This document shows positions 35,078 to 44,641 of a stretch of 64,000 nt of DNA, piece by piece. Numbering within the stretch: the first letter of the stretch is position 1; each line of letters begins with the position of its first letter. Below the pieces are notes generated by a model that made no database searches, had not been told where the DNA came from, and was given only the letters and a program-made list of their open reading frames with translations. The stretch covers positions 1 to 64,000 of the forward strand of contig CAZTBP010000013.1 of assembly GCA_964612145.1 (NCBI GenBank). The letters are read 5' to 3'. Source of the stretch: JAGNLV01 sp964612145. Lineage in GTDB: Bacteria > Zixibacteria > MSB-5A5 > GN15 > FEB-12. The translations under genes were made by a program, and so were the position numbers.

Positions 35078-36406
35078 CTATTGTTGCCGGTTATCTTCAT
35101 CGGACTGCGGCCGACGGAGATCCGATGGATCCGGCGGGGCCGGAGGAGGCGGCACCGGACCGGGTGTAACAATCGGTGGCGGCTGTTGCAGCGGCGGTGG
35201 GGCCGGAGCCGGCGGCTCCTCGCGCGTGACTCGTCGATCCGCAAGGGGACGGTACGGATGGAACCCGAACCGGGTCAACAAGGCCGCACCAACGCCGGTA
35301 CACACCGGGAACGATGTCACACAAATAGAAAGGACCAAAAACGCTATTCCAAACCCGTAAAGCACACCCGTCCCGCTGCCAAACAGCAGGATGGTTATAA
35401 TCCAAAGCGAATCCAGCAGAAACACACCCGTTAGAATATGTACAAAGATTCCTATACGTGACTTGAACAGCTTCCGCAGAACGTACCCGCCAAGAAGCGA
35501 TGAAAACGTGATGCACCCCAGCGTGATCGCCGCCAGATACACCAGCGGAACAAACGGCACCAAAATCAATCCTAAAATCGTAATCGTCAGCAGGACAATA
35601 ACCACCGGCAGCAGCAGCAAGAACAACAACCCCACCAAATAACACTTTACCTTGTGCTCTGACTGACAGTCAGCAATAGACTCCAACTGTTGCGGCATCA
35701 CAACCGCAGCTAAAAAGCCAAAGAAAATAAGAAGAATCGCAACCACGACCATCGCGACAATGGCGTCGACTGAGACCGTCTGACGGATCTGGTCAATACC
35801 TATCGGCTCGTCCGTCTCATTCATCCGGCCAAGAACCTCGCCCCCGTCCCGCACAACTATCTCCGGCGCCGTGACGTCCCCATCGACCCGCCCCGATGCG
35901 GTAACCAACACCCGATTGTTGTACGACGTCACGTCCCCCTTGACCCAGCCCCGTACCGTCACCCGGTTATACGCCACCACATCCCCATCTACATACTCAT
36001 CGGCGCCAATGAGCACCGTCCCCTCGATCCCGCGAATCTTCCGCTCCACCGTGGCCCGCTGCTCTACCGGTGTTTCGTCCGATCCGGTCCGGGGCTCGGT
36101 CCGGCCCGGCCCTTCAGGATAATCCAGCAACTCAACGAATACATTGCTCTCAAAATCGTAACGCCACTCGTACCCTGCCGTATCAATGGCGATAACGCCC
36201 CGCTCATCGAGCACTATTTTAGTGTAAAGAAGATCGAAATCGGCAGTATCGGGAATGATGATCGTCGTATTGACACGACCCGGCTCGTCCGCAAAAAGAT
36301 CACTCTCCGACTCAACCGTTTGCGCCACAACCAGCGAACAAAGCAGCACAACTGCCGGCAATAAAGTGATGAGCCAATAACGGCCTGTGCGAACGGCATA
36401 ACTCAT
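35078..36406 (-). CDS. Membrane protein with bactofilin-like periplasmic segment
   Basis: A 442-residue protein: signal peptide or anchor (12-28), a periplasmic region of about 190 residues that ends in polymer-type repeats (VDGDVVAYNRVTVRGWVKGDV, ASGRVDGDVTAPEIVVRDGG) like bactofilins, then about six membrane helices (220-385) and a proline-rich cytoplasmic tail of about 50 residues. The C-terminal tail PAPAPPPLQQPPP is low in complexity. AGGA lies six bases before the ATG. It is probably an envelope-stress sensor or scaffold; the precise job is unknown. Confidence 0.7.
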   Translation of the reverse strand: MSYAVRTGRYWLITLLPAVVLLCSLVVAQTVESESDLFADEPGRVNTTIIIPDTADFDLLYTKIVLDERGVIAIDTAGYEWRYDFESNVFVELLDYPEGPGRTEPRTGSDETPVEQRATVERKIRGIEGTVLIGADEYVDGDVVAYNRVTVRGWVKGDVTSYNNRVLVTASGRVDGDVTAPEIVVRDGGEVLGRMNETDEPIGIDQIRQTVSVDAIVAMVVVAILLIFFGFLAAVVMPQQLESIADCQSEHKVKCYLVGLLFLLLLPVVIVLLTITILGLILVPFVPLVYLAAITLGCITFSSLLGGYVLRKLFKSRIGIFVHILTGVFLLDSLWIITILLFGSGTGVLYGFGIAFLVLSICVTSFPVCTGVGAALLTRFGFHPYRPLADRRVTREEPPAPAPPPLQQPPPIVTPGPVPPPPAPPDPSDLRRPQSDEDNRQQ

Positions 36407-36442
36407 AAGACATCCTATGTTGAGCGCCGGTAAGAGAGATGT

Positions 36443-37360
36443 TTAAAACTGGGCTACGGTCACGTCGCCCGAGGAGGTCGTCAACTTTATCCTCGGTCCG
36501 CCGTCACCAAATGCCCCAACCAGCTGAGTCCGCGTGACCGATTTGATGATAATCGGGATATCCGTCTTGATACCGCCGCTGGCCGTTTCCACATCCAGCT
36601 CCCCGGAAGCTGCCGGCGGTATCGCAAACGTTATCTCTCCACTGGTCGTCTCGACAAAAAAGTCACGCGGACTGTCAAGCTCTGTCCGGATATGAACCTC
36701 GCCGGTGTGGGTAGCAATGTCAAGCGCCCCCACAATCTGGTTGACCACTATCGTCCCGGTCGTCGCCTTCACCCGAATGTCACCCTCAATCCATTGAAGG
36801 TCAACATCACCGTGCGGCTGACTCACCGTAACCGGACCAAAAATATACTCCGCCTTGGCCGTTCCGGTTTCATTCTCTATATCCAGTCCGCCCTCAATCG
36901 AGGATACGTAAATCTCCGAACTAAGGCTGGAAATTTTTACAGTCGTCTGAATCGGTACCGTGATCGTATACTCCACCTGGCCGTAAGAATCCGACCCCGA
37001 TCCCAGCAGCTTCTGCCAGAACGAGCGCCCCCGGTTGATCATCCTGAGGTAATTCGTTTGAATCTCCACCCGTTCCCCTGATTCCCCCACCTTGATCTCG
37101 ATATGATCGGCCACTTCCTGCGCCTCGTTGTAGTTACTCGCCCGTACCCGCTTGACCGCATTGATAATGATCCGGTGATCCTCGCCCCCATCAATCCTGA
37201 CCGTACCCCGGACCAGCCGCATATCAAGCGTTACCTGCTGCTTTAGATCGATAATTTTCTGGTAATCAAACGAGAATTCATCGGCCGCGACCTCACGCCC
37301 TGCTGTCAGCAGGACAAGGACAATCAACAGGGCCGAAATCGTGCCAAATAGCCGAGTCAT
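36443..37360 (-). CDS. Exported DUF4097-type beta-helical protein
   Basis: A 305-residue exported protein (signal peptide ending REVAADEF). It has the DUF4097 layout of a right-handed beta-ladder, with turns such as ISSLSSEIYVSSIEGGLDIENETG, TTGTIVVNQIVGALDIATHTGEVHI, ETTSGEITFAI and LTTSSGDVTVAQF at the very end. The start at 37360 has AAAGGAG nine bases upstream. It follows the ECF sigma gene by 26 bases. DUF4097 proteins are often encoded beside ECF or anti-sigma genes, so a role in sensing or carrying envelope stress is reasonable, but not shown. Confidence 0.8.
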   Translation of the reverse strand: MTRLFGTISALLIVLVLLTAGREVAADEFSFDYQKIIDLKQQVTLDMRLVRGTVRIDGGEDHRIIINAVKRVRASNYNEAQEVADHIEIKVGESGERVEIQTNYLRMINRGRSFWQKLLGSGSDSYGQVEYTITVPIQTTVKISSLSSEIYVSSIEGGLDIENETGTAKAEYIFGPVTVSQPHGDVDLQWIEGDIRVKATTGTIVVNQIVGALDIATHTGEVHIRTELDSPRDFFVETTSGEITFAIPPAASGELDVETASGGIKTDIPIIIKSVTRTQLVGAFGDGGPRIKLTTSSGDVTVAQF

Positions 37361-37386
37361 ACGGAGACACTCCTTTACCATCCTGA

Positions 37387-37962
37387 TCAGAATGATGATT
37401 TAAGCTTCTTCTTCAGAAGCTCCCGCGCCCGGAATATCCGGGCTTTTACGGTACCAATCGGTATATCCAGTAGATCGGCTATTTCTTCGTATGATTTATC
37501 ATCCTTGTGACGATAGACAATAACCTCCCGGTACTTCTTCGGAAGAGAATCAATCGCCTCCTCAATGCTGAAACGCTGCTCTTTCCGGACCAGATCACGC
37601 TCCGGATGATAGGAATAGTCGGGAACATCAATGGTACGAGACTCGGAATCGTCGTTAAACTGCCCCTCCAGCGACAAAACCTGGATCCGCTTCTTACGCA
37701 AGTGGTCGATGGAACAGTTAGCCGCGATTTTATACAACCACGTGGAAAACCGGTACTCCGAACGGTACGACGCCAGCGACGAGAAAGCCTTCATGAAAGT
37801 CTCCTGCACAAGGTCATTGGCCGTCTCCCTGTCGCGGACTATCTTGAACACGACATGGAAAACGGCTCCCTTGTGACGCTCGGTGAGACTACGGTACGCC
37901 TGCTGATTGCCGGCCAGAGCCTGTTCGATTAACTGGGCGTCGTCGTTTTCCTTCACCTTCAT
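37387..37962 (-). CDS. ECF-type RNA polymerase sigma factor (RpoE-like)
   Basis: A sigma factor of about 190 residues with region 2 (DAQLIEQALAGNQQAYRSL, ANDLVQETFMKAFSSLASY, FSTWLYKIAANCSIDHLRK) and region 4 (AIDSLPKKYREVIVYRH, SYEEIADLLDIPIGTVKARIFRARE). It switches RNA polymerase to a stress regulon. The start could be the ATG at 37962 or the GTG two codons later, which has the better distance to GAAGGA. A zinc-finger anti-sigma factor, normal for this family, is not present in the operon, so the three downstream envelope proteins or a distant gene must provide control. Confidence 0.9.
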   Translation of the reverse strand: MKVKENDDAQLIEQALAGNQQAYRSLTERHKGAVFHVVFKIVRDRETANDLVQETFMKAFSSLASYRSEYRFSTWLYKIAANCSIDHLRKKRIQVLSLEGQFNDDSESRTIDVPDYSYHPERDLVRKEQRFSIEEAIDSLPKKYREVIVYRHKDDKSYEEIADLLDIPIGTVKARIFRARELLKKKLKSSF

Positions 37963-38115
37963 TCCTTCAGAGCAATACGCATGGCCCTCCGGCCGGTTTC
38001 GCCATAACATCGAAGAATATAAAACGGGACAGTCACTTACAAGCGAAAAACTACGGCCGCATTACCCCCGCCGCCGGCCAGACCAGGCATCATCCGAGAT
38101 AGACTACAACCGGCA

Positions 38116-38147
38116 AAAAGCCGGCGCCTGAATCCAGACGCCGGCCC
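38116..38147 (-). terminator. Terminator of the lipoprotein gene
   Basis: On the minus strand GCCGGCG and CGCCGGC pair around a loop of twelve bases, then five T, about 25 bases after the stop codon at 38173. Confidence 0.75.
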
Positions 38148-38172
38148 GCAGAATTCTCTGTATTCGTGTGCC

Positions 38173-38823
38173 TTACGCTTTTTCAATAGCCTTGATCATT
38201 GCCAGAAACTCATCTCCCATCGCCTCGGCCGTCCGCTTCGGACCCGTCAGCTTGAAAAAGACGTTCCCCTCCGGACCCTCCACAACAGCGCCAATCAAAT
38301 GATACCCCTCGGAGGCATCCGTCGCGCCGCCCATACCGCCGCCGCCCATCGACCCGGTATAGGCACCATCAGCCGTCACCACATGCACCGGCATCCCGGC
38401 GGTTTCCATGTTATACCGCTCCGCCGATGCCTTCGGATCGCTGCCGTCCGCCTGCACCATCTGGCTCACCCAGCGGTCGATATTCGCATCGATCGAACCA
38501 CCGCCGGTCGGACCAAAGTAGAAAACCGTTACCGTCCCTGAATCCGTATCACCCTCAGCCGGGCCGAAATAATACGATGCTTTCCGCATCCCCGACGGTC
38601 CCGTGTCTGTCCAGTCTCCCGGGGGCGTAAACGTAATCCCGGCCAATGTGACCGGCTGGCCGCTCAAGTCATAGTCGGCCGGATCAATAGCCGGTGCCGA
38701 GGTTTTCTCCACCGTGGCTTCACCCGCCTGCCCCGCATCACTCTGACCTGCTTCCTGATCACCGGACGAACAGGCCGTGGTCAGCAGTGCAATCATTGCA
38801 AACAACGCAACCAATCTCATCAT
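38173..38823 (-). CDS. Lipoprotein of unknown function
   Basis: A 216-residue lipoprotein (lipobox LTTAC at residues 14-18) with an acidic and alanine/glycine-rich spacer (19-45), then a single alpha/beta domain: LAGITFTPPGDWTDTG, SGTVTVFYFGPTGGGSIDANIDRW, and a glycine-rich insert SMGGGGMGGATD. The pattern (hydrophobic strand, GDW, small-residue substrate loop) resembles small periplasmic ligand-binding lipoproteins, but I cannot name a family. Confidence 0.7.
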   Translation of the reverse strand: MMRLVALFAMIALLTTACSSGDQEAGQSDAGQAGEATVEKTSAPAIDPADYDLSGQPVTLAGITFTPPGDWTDTGPSGMRKASYYFGPAEGDTDSGTVTVFYFGPTGGGSIDANIDRWVSQMVQADGSDPKASAERYNMETAGMPVHVVTADGAYTGSMGGGGMGGATDASEGYHLIGAVVEGPEGNVFFKLTGPKRTAEAMGDEFLAMIKAIEKA

Positions 38824-38938
38824 AACTACTTATTCCTTTCCAACTCTTTCTTTCAGTTGTCATCGAACGCATAGCAACGCTTCAACGCCGGATTGGTTCG
38901 GAAAATAGGTAAAACCAGTCCGCTTCGCAACGTCTCAA

Positions 38939-38973
38939 ACAAAAAAACGCCCCCGCGCGAAACGGGGGCGTTT
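38939..38973 (-). terminator. Terminator of the thrombospondin-repeat gene
   Basis: AAACGCCCCCG and CGGGGGCGTTT form an 11-pair stem with a seven-base loop, followed by a run of T on the minus strand, 25 bases after the stop codon. Confidence 0.9.
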
Positions 38974-38997
38974 CTCAGTCAAGCTACATCCAGCGCA

Positions 38998-41900
38998 TTA
39001 CCACGGGCAATCAATCGGAGCCGGCCCCTGTCTAAAGAGGTAATCAACCAGGTATGTCAGGTCAGCCACATCGACCGGAGGTCCACTGGCATTAACATCA
39101 CCTTCCTCAGCACATGGCAGATCGGGGCCCTGGCGGAAAAGATAATCGACCATGTACGTCAGGTCATCCACCTGAACCTTGTCTTCCACATCACCGTTGA
39201 CATTGCCGCGAATTCCTTCACAGCAGCCGTCGCAGGCATCGCCCAAACCATCCCCATCAGTGTCCTCCTGACCCGGGTTGTACACCTCCGGACAGTTGTC
39301 GCATACATCGCCGATACCGTCCGGACCACCATTTTCCGGCAGCTCACTCTCTACCTGATCGGCGTTGGCATCCAACGGACAGTTGTCACACAGATCCCCG
39401 ACACCGTCGGCATCAACGTCTAGCTGATCCGGGTTATTGACCATCGGACAATTATCACAGGCATCGCCGAATTCATCGTTATCGGAATTGGTTTGGTCTG
39501 TATTCGCTGTATTCAGACAGTTGTCGCAAACGTCACCAACGTTGTCACCGTCAGCATCGGCTTGCGTGTCGTTGAATGTAGTCGGGCAGTTGTCTACGTC
39601 GCCACAAACCCCGTCACCATCGATGTCATTATCGGGATCATTGGGACACTGATCGCAGACATCACCGATACCATCACCATCAGCGTCAGCCTGATCGGTG
39701 TTCGCGTCATCCGGACAGTTGTCACAAACATCTCCGATACCGTCAGCATCGACATCCGCCTGGTTGCGGTTCCACTCTTCCGGACAGTTATCGCAGACAT
39801 CACCTACCGTATCGAAATCCTGGTCAGCCTGATCCGCATTGGCATTATCCGGACAATTGTCACAGGCATCACCGGTCCCGTCCCCGTCTATGTCGGACTG
39901 ATCCGTGTTCGCCGTATCCGGACAGTTATCGCAGACATCGCCGATATTATCCGCGTCAACGTCGCTCTGATCGGAGTTCGGATCCGACGCACAGTTGTCG
40001 CATTGGTCGCCCCAGCCGTCGTCATCGAAATCGGACTGGAACTGGTTGGCCACCGTCGGACAATTGTCGCACGCATCGCCGACACCGTCACCATCGACAT
40101 CCGCCTGATCCGTATTCGGCGTGCTCGGACAATTGTCGCAGATATCACCTTTCCCATCATCGTCCGCATCCAGTTGATCCGTGTTGGCTTCGTCCGGACA
40201 GTTATCACAGACATCACCGATTCCGTCGCCGTCCACATCCGACTGGTCGGCATTCGACGTAGTGGGGCAGTTGTCGACATCACCACAGACGCCGTCACCA
40301 TCTATGTCATTATCCGGATCATCCGGGCACTGGTCACATAGATCACCGATTCCGTCAGCGTCAGCGTCTTCCTGAAGCGGATTGGACACGGTCGGACAGT
40401 TGTCACACAAATCGCCAATCCCGTCACTGTCACCATCCGCCTGATCGGCATTAGCCACTGTCGGACAATTGTCGCAAACATCCCCAACCCCGTCGCCGTC
40501 AGCGTCAAGCTGATCACTGTTTGGCTCATTCGGGCAGTTGTCGCACACATCACCAACACTATCGCCGTCCCCATCCAGCTGGTCCGGATTGGCATCGGCC
40601 GGGCAGTTGTCACAGATGTCGCCCACACCGTCAGCGTCACCATCCGCCTGATCCGTATTCGCATCGGTCGGACAGTTATCACAGACATCCCCGATACCGT
40701 CGCTGTCTACATCGGACTGATCGACATTGGCGTCCGTCGGACAGTTATCGCAGTCGTCACCAATACCGTCAGCGTCACCGTCAAGCTGATCCGGATTCGG
40801 ATCACTTGGACAGTTATCACAAAGATCACCGACCGAGTCAGCATCGACATCAGACTGATCGCTGTTGGCATCGTCAGGACAGTTGTCACAGACATCACCA
40901 ACGCCGTCACCATCGACATCCGATTGGTCAGCGTTCGGCGTATCCGGACAGTTATCGACATCACCACAGACTCCGTCGCCATCTATATCATTCTCGGGAT
41001 CATTCGGACACTGGTCACACAGATCACCGATGCCGTCTCCGTCGCTGTCAAGCTGATCCGGATTAGCGACATCGGGACAGTTGTCGCAGAGATCCCCTAT
41101 ACCATCGCCATCCGTATCCAACTGATTCGGATTGAACACTCCCGGACAGTTGTCACAGACATCACCGATACCGTCGTTGTCGGCATCGTTCTGATCCGGG
41201 TTCGGCGTGGTCGGACAGTTATCACACAGATCTCCCACACCGTCACCGTCAGCATCTACCTGATCCGGATTGGCAACCGTCGGGCAATTGTCACAGGCGT
41301 CACCGAGCCCGTCACCATCGACATCCGCCTGATCCGAATTCGGCGTCGTCAGACAGTTATCGCACACATCCCCGACGCCGTCGTTATCAGTATCGAGCTG
41401 ATCGGTATTCGGTGTTGTCGGACAGTTGTCACAGGCGTCGCCAATCCCGTCGCCGTCGGAATCCAGCTGGTCCGGGTTAAACACTGTCGGACAGTTGTCA
41501 CATAGATCTCCAATCCCGTCACCATCAGCATCGGCCTGGTCGGAATTCGGAATTGTCGGACAGTTGTCGCAGAGGTCACCCACTCCGTCACCGTCTGAAT
41601 CAAGCTGGTCCGGATTGGCAACCGTCGGACAATTATCGCAGGCATCACCAAATCCGTCGCCATCGCTATCGGCCTGGTCCGGATTGAACACGGTCGGGCA
41701 GTTGTCAGGCGGGCAGTTCTGGCCCGGTACCGTCGGATCCCCAAACCCGTCGCCGTCCGGGTCGAGACAAAACTGACACTGGTCACCGATGTATTCGGTG
41801 CCGTCCCAGATCGGCTGAAACACGATCTGGCCCGTTGGCGAGTTCGAGTTCATAACGTATTCGGTGCCGTTGGAATATGTCGCCGTGTCGATGATGATCA

Positions 41901-42351
41901 GATCATCAGAATCCCAGCTTGAAAGTGTGAAGTAGTAAGTTGCCCAGTGTTGTCGAGCAGTTAGATTGGAGTCAACCCCGTCGCCCATCAATTGTGAACC
42001 ACCAACCAAAAATCGCTGGTTCGCATTTGTCGTCGCCAGGTCATTGTTCTCGTAGAAAAACGGCCCGATCTCAAACCCGTCGATCAACAGTTGCGTACCA
42101 ACCGCACTGTCCATCTGAAGGTTCGGGTTGTCCCACGTAAACCCGGCCGATCCGCCGCTGATATTCTCGTCGTGGTACATCCACAATTCCACCTCGACCT
42201 TCGCCTGGCCGGTCGAGGCATCGGGACAAAGCGTTGTGACGAGAATCAACGTGTCGGTATTCCCCGGATCGTCGGGATCTTGGGCGTTGACGGTTGCAGC
42301 CAGCAATAACGCACCCATCAGCAGTGCTGCCGGCAAGAGAGTCTTCCTCAT
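38998..42351 (-). CDS. Giant secreted protein with 36 thrombospondin type 3 repeats and dockerin-like tail
   Basis: A 1117-residue secreted protein. After a signal peptide (ending TVNAQ) comes a beta-sandwich domain of about 170 residues that may be cohesin-like, then 36 calcium-binding repeats (residues 216-1039, typical unit DNCPTVANPDQLDSDGDG followed by VGDLC), and two dockerin-like modules at the C-terminus (VQVDDLTYMVDYLFRQG, VDVADLTYLVDYLFRQG). With calcium the repeats should form a stiff rod that holds the N-terminal domain away from the cell. Repeats 11, 21 and 31 are a shortened variant. GGAGGT stands six bases before the ATG. Confidence 0.93.
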   Translation of the reverse strand: MRKTLLPAALLMGALLLAATVNAQDPDDPGNTDTLILVTTLCPDASTGQAKVEVELWMYHDENISGGSAGFTWDNPNLQMDSAVGTQLLIDGFEIGPFFYENNDLATTNANQRFLVGGSQLMGDGVDSNLTARQHWATYYFTLSSWDSDDLIIIDTATYSNGTEYVMNSNSPTGQIVFQPIWDGTEYIGDQCQFCLDPDGDGFGDPTVPGQNCPPDNCPTVFNPDQADSDGDGFGDACDNCPTVANPDQLDSDGDGVGDLCDNCPTIPNSDQADADGDGIGDLCDNCPTVFNPDQLDSDGDGIGDACDNCPTTPNTDQLDTDNDGVGDVCDNCLTTPNSDQADVDGDGLGDACDNCPTVANPDQVDADGDGVGDLCDNCPTTPNPDQNDADNDGIGDVCDNCPGVFNPNQLDTDGDGIGDLCDNCPDVANPDQLDSDGDGIGDLCDQCPNDPENDIDGDGVCGDVDNCPDTPNADQSDVDGDGVGDVCDNCPDDANSDQSDVDADSVGDLCDNCPSDPNPDQLDGDADGIGDDCDNCPTDANVDQSDVDSDGIGDVCDNCPTDANTDQADGDADGVGDICDNCPADANPDQLDGDGDSVGDVCDNCPNEPNSDQLDADGDGVGDVCDNCPTVANADQADGDSDGIGDLCDNCPTVSNPLQEDADADGIGDLCDQCPDDPDNDIDGDGVCGDVDNCPTTSNADQSDVDGDGIGDVCDNCPDEANTDQLDADDDGKGDICDNCPSTPNTDQADVDGDGVGDACDNCPTVANQFQSDFDDDGWGDQCDNCASDPNSDQSDVDADNIGDVCDNCPDTANTDQSDIDGDGTGDACDNCPDNANADQADQDFDTVGDVCDNCPEEWNRNQADVDADGIGDVCDNCPDDANTDQADADGDGIGDVCDQCPNDPDNDIDGDGVCGDVDNCPTTFNDTQADADGDNVGDVCDNCLNTANTDQTNSDNDEFGDACDNCPMVNNPDQLDVDADGVGDLCDNCPLDANADQVESELPENGGPDGIGDVCDNCPEVYNPGQEDTDGDGLGDACDGCCEGIRGNVNGDVEDKVQVDDLTYMVDYLFRQGPDLPCAEEGDVNASGPPVDVADLTYLVDYLFRQGPAPIDCPW
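39235..41706 (-). repeat. Array of 36 thrombospondin type 3 repeats with a period-10 superrepeat
   Basis: Coding repeats of 69 bases (23 residues) run through the array. Every tenth one is a 20-residue variant with DQCP..NDIDGDGVCGDV (starting at 41016, 40335 and 39654), exactly 681 bases apart. Base-level identity between units is moderate, so this is an old coding duplication and not a recent expansion or a CRISPR. Confidence 0.92.
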
Positions 42352-43019
42352 AGAGCCACCTCCCTGATCGCGTGTGAGGAGATTAGAATGTTAGAAATTT
42401 AAAAACAGGATAACCCGTAAAAAGAGCGTCGCGTGTGCGGGCGCAAAAGATAGGACTCTTTCCACGGCAAATCACCGGATATTGGCCTCCCGGTTACCGA
42501 ATCTATTCAGAGATTTTGTACCGGTTCAGATTTGTTGAATCAGAATGGAAACGTACCCTCAGGCTTCTCTGAACTGGCGGATCTACTAATAATCTAATGT
42601 GGATGTCAAAGTCTGTCAAGACGTATGTCAAGGCGTATTTGCCCCTCGGGGCCACACCTTAACCGCCTGCCTCTAAAAGACCCCGGCGGGAACTTTAGTA
42701 CGTCTCCACCGGTTGTTCAAGCGCCGGGTCAAAGGCTGAGTATCGGATATTCGTCAGGCGTTCACTTCGATCAGAAGATTTACCATTTATCAACCGATAA
42801 ACTATATAGATAGCGAAGTGCCGACGACGTCACCTAAGAAACTTCTCTCCGCGTTTGAACCCCAACGGCCTTGTGAAGATTTGGCAAGCTATTTTGAAAC
42901 GCAGAATTTACAGCAGCCTAACGAATGGTTGGATACTCGGAATCTGGTCGTATATTTTACTTGGTGAGTGTTAACTCGTCTGGATTCTGCGTGGGGATGT
43001 CCGGAGACACAGGTTTGGA
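42352..43019. other. Intergenic region of 668 bases, nothing recognised
   Basis: No gene, RNA or clear hairpin could be supported on either strand. It separates two divergently read secreted-protein genes, so promoters for both are expected here. Confidence 0.4.
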
Positions 43020-44465
43020 ATGAACAAGTATCTGTCCGTCAAAGCATTACTGGCTCTTGCGATCGTCACACCGACCCTCGTGGACGGAGCCACCATACGG
43101 GTACCGGCCGACCAGCCGAACATTCAGGCAGCGGTCGACGCCTGTGACGGCGACGATACAGTTCTCATTGCCGACGGCATCTACTCCGGCACCGGCAACC
43201 ACGACGTTATCATTCCCGACACCAACCTGACCATCCGCTCCGAAAACGGCCCCGAATTCACCATCATCGACCTCGCCGGTACCGCCGACCACAAGGGCTT
43301 CATCCTCGGCTCCGGCGCACTTGGAACCAGCCGCAACGTAGTATTCAGCCTCGAAGACCTCACTATTCAAAACGGCGACGGCGTCAACGGCGGTGTCCTC
43401 GAAGCGACCACCTGGCGCCTCAGTATAGATAACTGCCATTTTGAGAATAACCGTGCCGACAACGGCGCCGTACTCTACCTCGACAGTTGCGTGGCCGAAA
43501 TCACCAATTGCCGGTTCAACTCCAATGTCGCCGTCAACACCGGCGGCGCCATCTATGGCCTCGATTCGACCAGCCGCATCTCCGCCACACGATTTGACTT
43601 CAACATTGCCGACCGCGGCGGCGCCCTGGCCAACTACACCGGCATCGACATCGAGAACTGCGTCTTCCTGCAAAATCAGGCCACCTGGGGTGCCGCCATG
43701 TTCTCCCAGCGCGAAAACGCCCATTTCACCCTTACCGGCACCTTCTTTACCCGCAACTCAGGCGCCCCCGCTATCTACATGTGGAAGTCCGCTGCAGCGG
43801 TCGACCACTGCACCTTCTTCGGCAACGACGGCGTCTTTGAACTCAACTCCTCATCGCCCGTCTCCACCAACACCATCTTCGCCGATAACAGCGGAATGAC
43901 CCTCACCTGCAACGACTCCTTCCCCGGCAGCGAAAGCAACCCCGACCTCGACTACTGCATCGTCTCCGACTCCGGCCTGGATTTCCCCGGCTGCCCGGTC
44001 TCTATCATCCAGATGCCGAACAACTACATCGGCGACCCCATGTTCTGCGATACCGCATCTAACGACTTCCGCCTCCAGTCCGGCTCGCCGGCCGAGGGCA
44101 ACGCCTCCGACGGCTCTACTATAGGTGCCGCCCCGGTTGGCTGCCTCCCGACCGATGTCGAGGATTCCGACCCGATTCTCCCGAACGCCTTTACGCTCCA
44201 CCAGAACCATCCCAACCCGTTCAACCTCGAAACCACCATTGTCTTTGACCTCCCCCGAACCTCAGCCGCCCGGCTTGATATCTACAACTCTCTGGGTCAA
44301 CTCGTCCGCACCATAGATCTTGGCCGACATTCGGCCGGAACCCACCGCGTTGAATGGGACGGTACCGCCTCCGACGGATCCGTCGTCGCCAGCGGTCTAT
44401 ACCTCTACCGCCTCATAACGGACAACGAGTCCTCTGATTCAAAGAAGATGCTGTTGTTGAAGTAG
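43020..44465 (+). CDS. Secreted right-handed beta-helix protein with sorting domain
   Basis: A 481-residue protein with a signal peptide, the ATIRVPADQPNIQAAVDACDGDDTVLIADG opening shared with the broken gene at 16-435 (given here in two parts: ATIRVPADQPNIQAAVDA, then CDGDDTVLI), a parallel beta-helix of pectate-lyase type (45-360) with turns like NCHFENNRADNGAVLYL and NCRFNSNVAVNTGGAIY, and a C-terminal sorting domain (LHQNHPNPFNLETTIVF, YNSLGQLVRTIDLG, SGLYLYRLI). It probably binds or cleaves polysaccharide and is secreted by the same route as the other tagged proteins. Catalytic residues could not be assigned. Confidence 0.82.
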   Translation: MNKYLSVKALLALAIVTPTLVDGATIRVPADQPNIQAAVDACDGDDTVLIADGIYSGTGNHDVIIPDTNLTIRSENGPEFTIIDLAGTADHKGFILGSGALGTSRNVVFSLEDLTIQNGDGVNGGVLEATTWRLSIDNCHFENNRADNGAVLYLDSCVAEITNCRFNSNVAVNTGGAIYGLDSTSRISATRFDFNIADRGGALANYTGIDIENCVFLQNQATWGAAMFSQRENAHFTLTGTFFTRNSGAPAIYMWKSAAAVDHCTFFGNDGVFELNSSSPVSTNTIFADNSGMTLTCNDSFPGSESNPDLDYCIVSDSGLDFPGCPVSIIQMPNNYIGDPMFCDTASNDFRLQSGSPAEGNASDGSTIGAAPVGCLPTDVEDSDPILPNAFTLHQNHPNPFNLETTIVFDLPRTSAARLDIYNSLGQLVRTIDLGRHSAGTHRVEWDGTASDGSVVASGLYLYRLITDNESSDSKKMLLLK

Positions 44466-44641
44466 CCCTGTATCCCCGCGATGTACAAAAAAGTGAGCGA
44501 AACCCGAAGCGGTTCTGCCGGCAGGTCGCGCACCCACAATGCGTAAACATATCTTCGCAACTCAACCCCCCCTGTGAAGCCTGACAGAGTCACCCTGAAC
44601 GCAGCCGAAGCGTGACAAGTGTCACCGCTCCCCTCTCTTCC

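Noticed and set aside
39493..41505. Plus-strand valine/isoleucine-rich frames opposite the repeat gene
   Set aside because: They are periodic antisense shadows of the thrombospondin repeats, without starts or ribosome-binding sites.
39235..41706. CRISPR-like regular repeats of about 69 bases
   Set aside because: The repeats are in frame, encode calcium-binding thrombospondin type 3 units and vary at synonymous sites; there are no spacers or cas genes.
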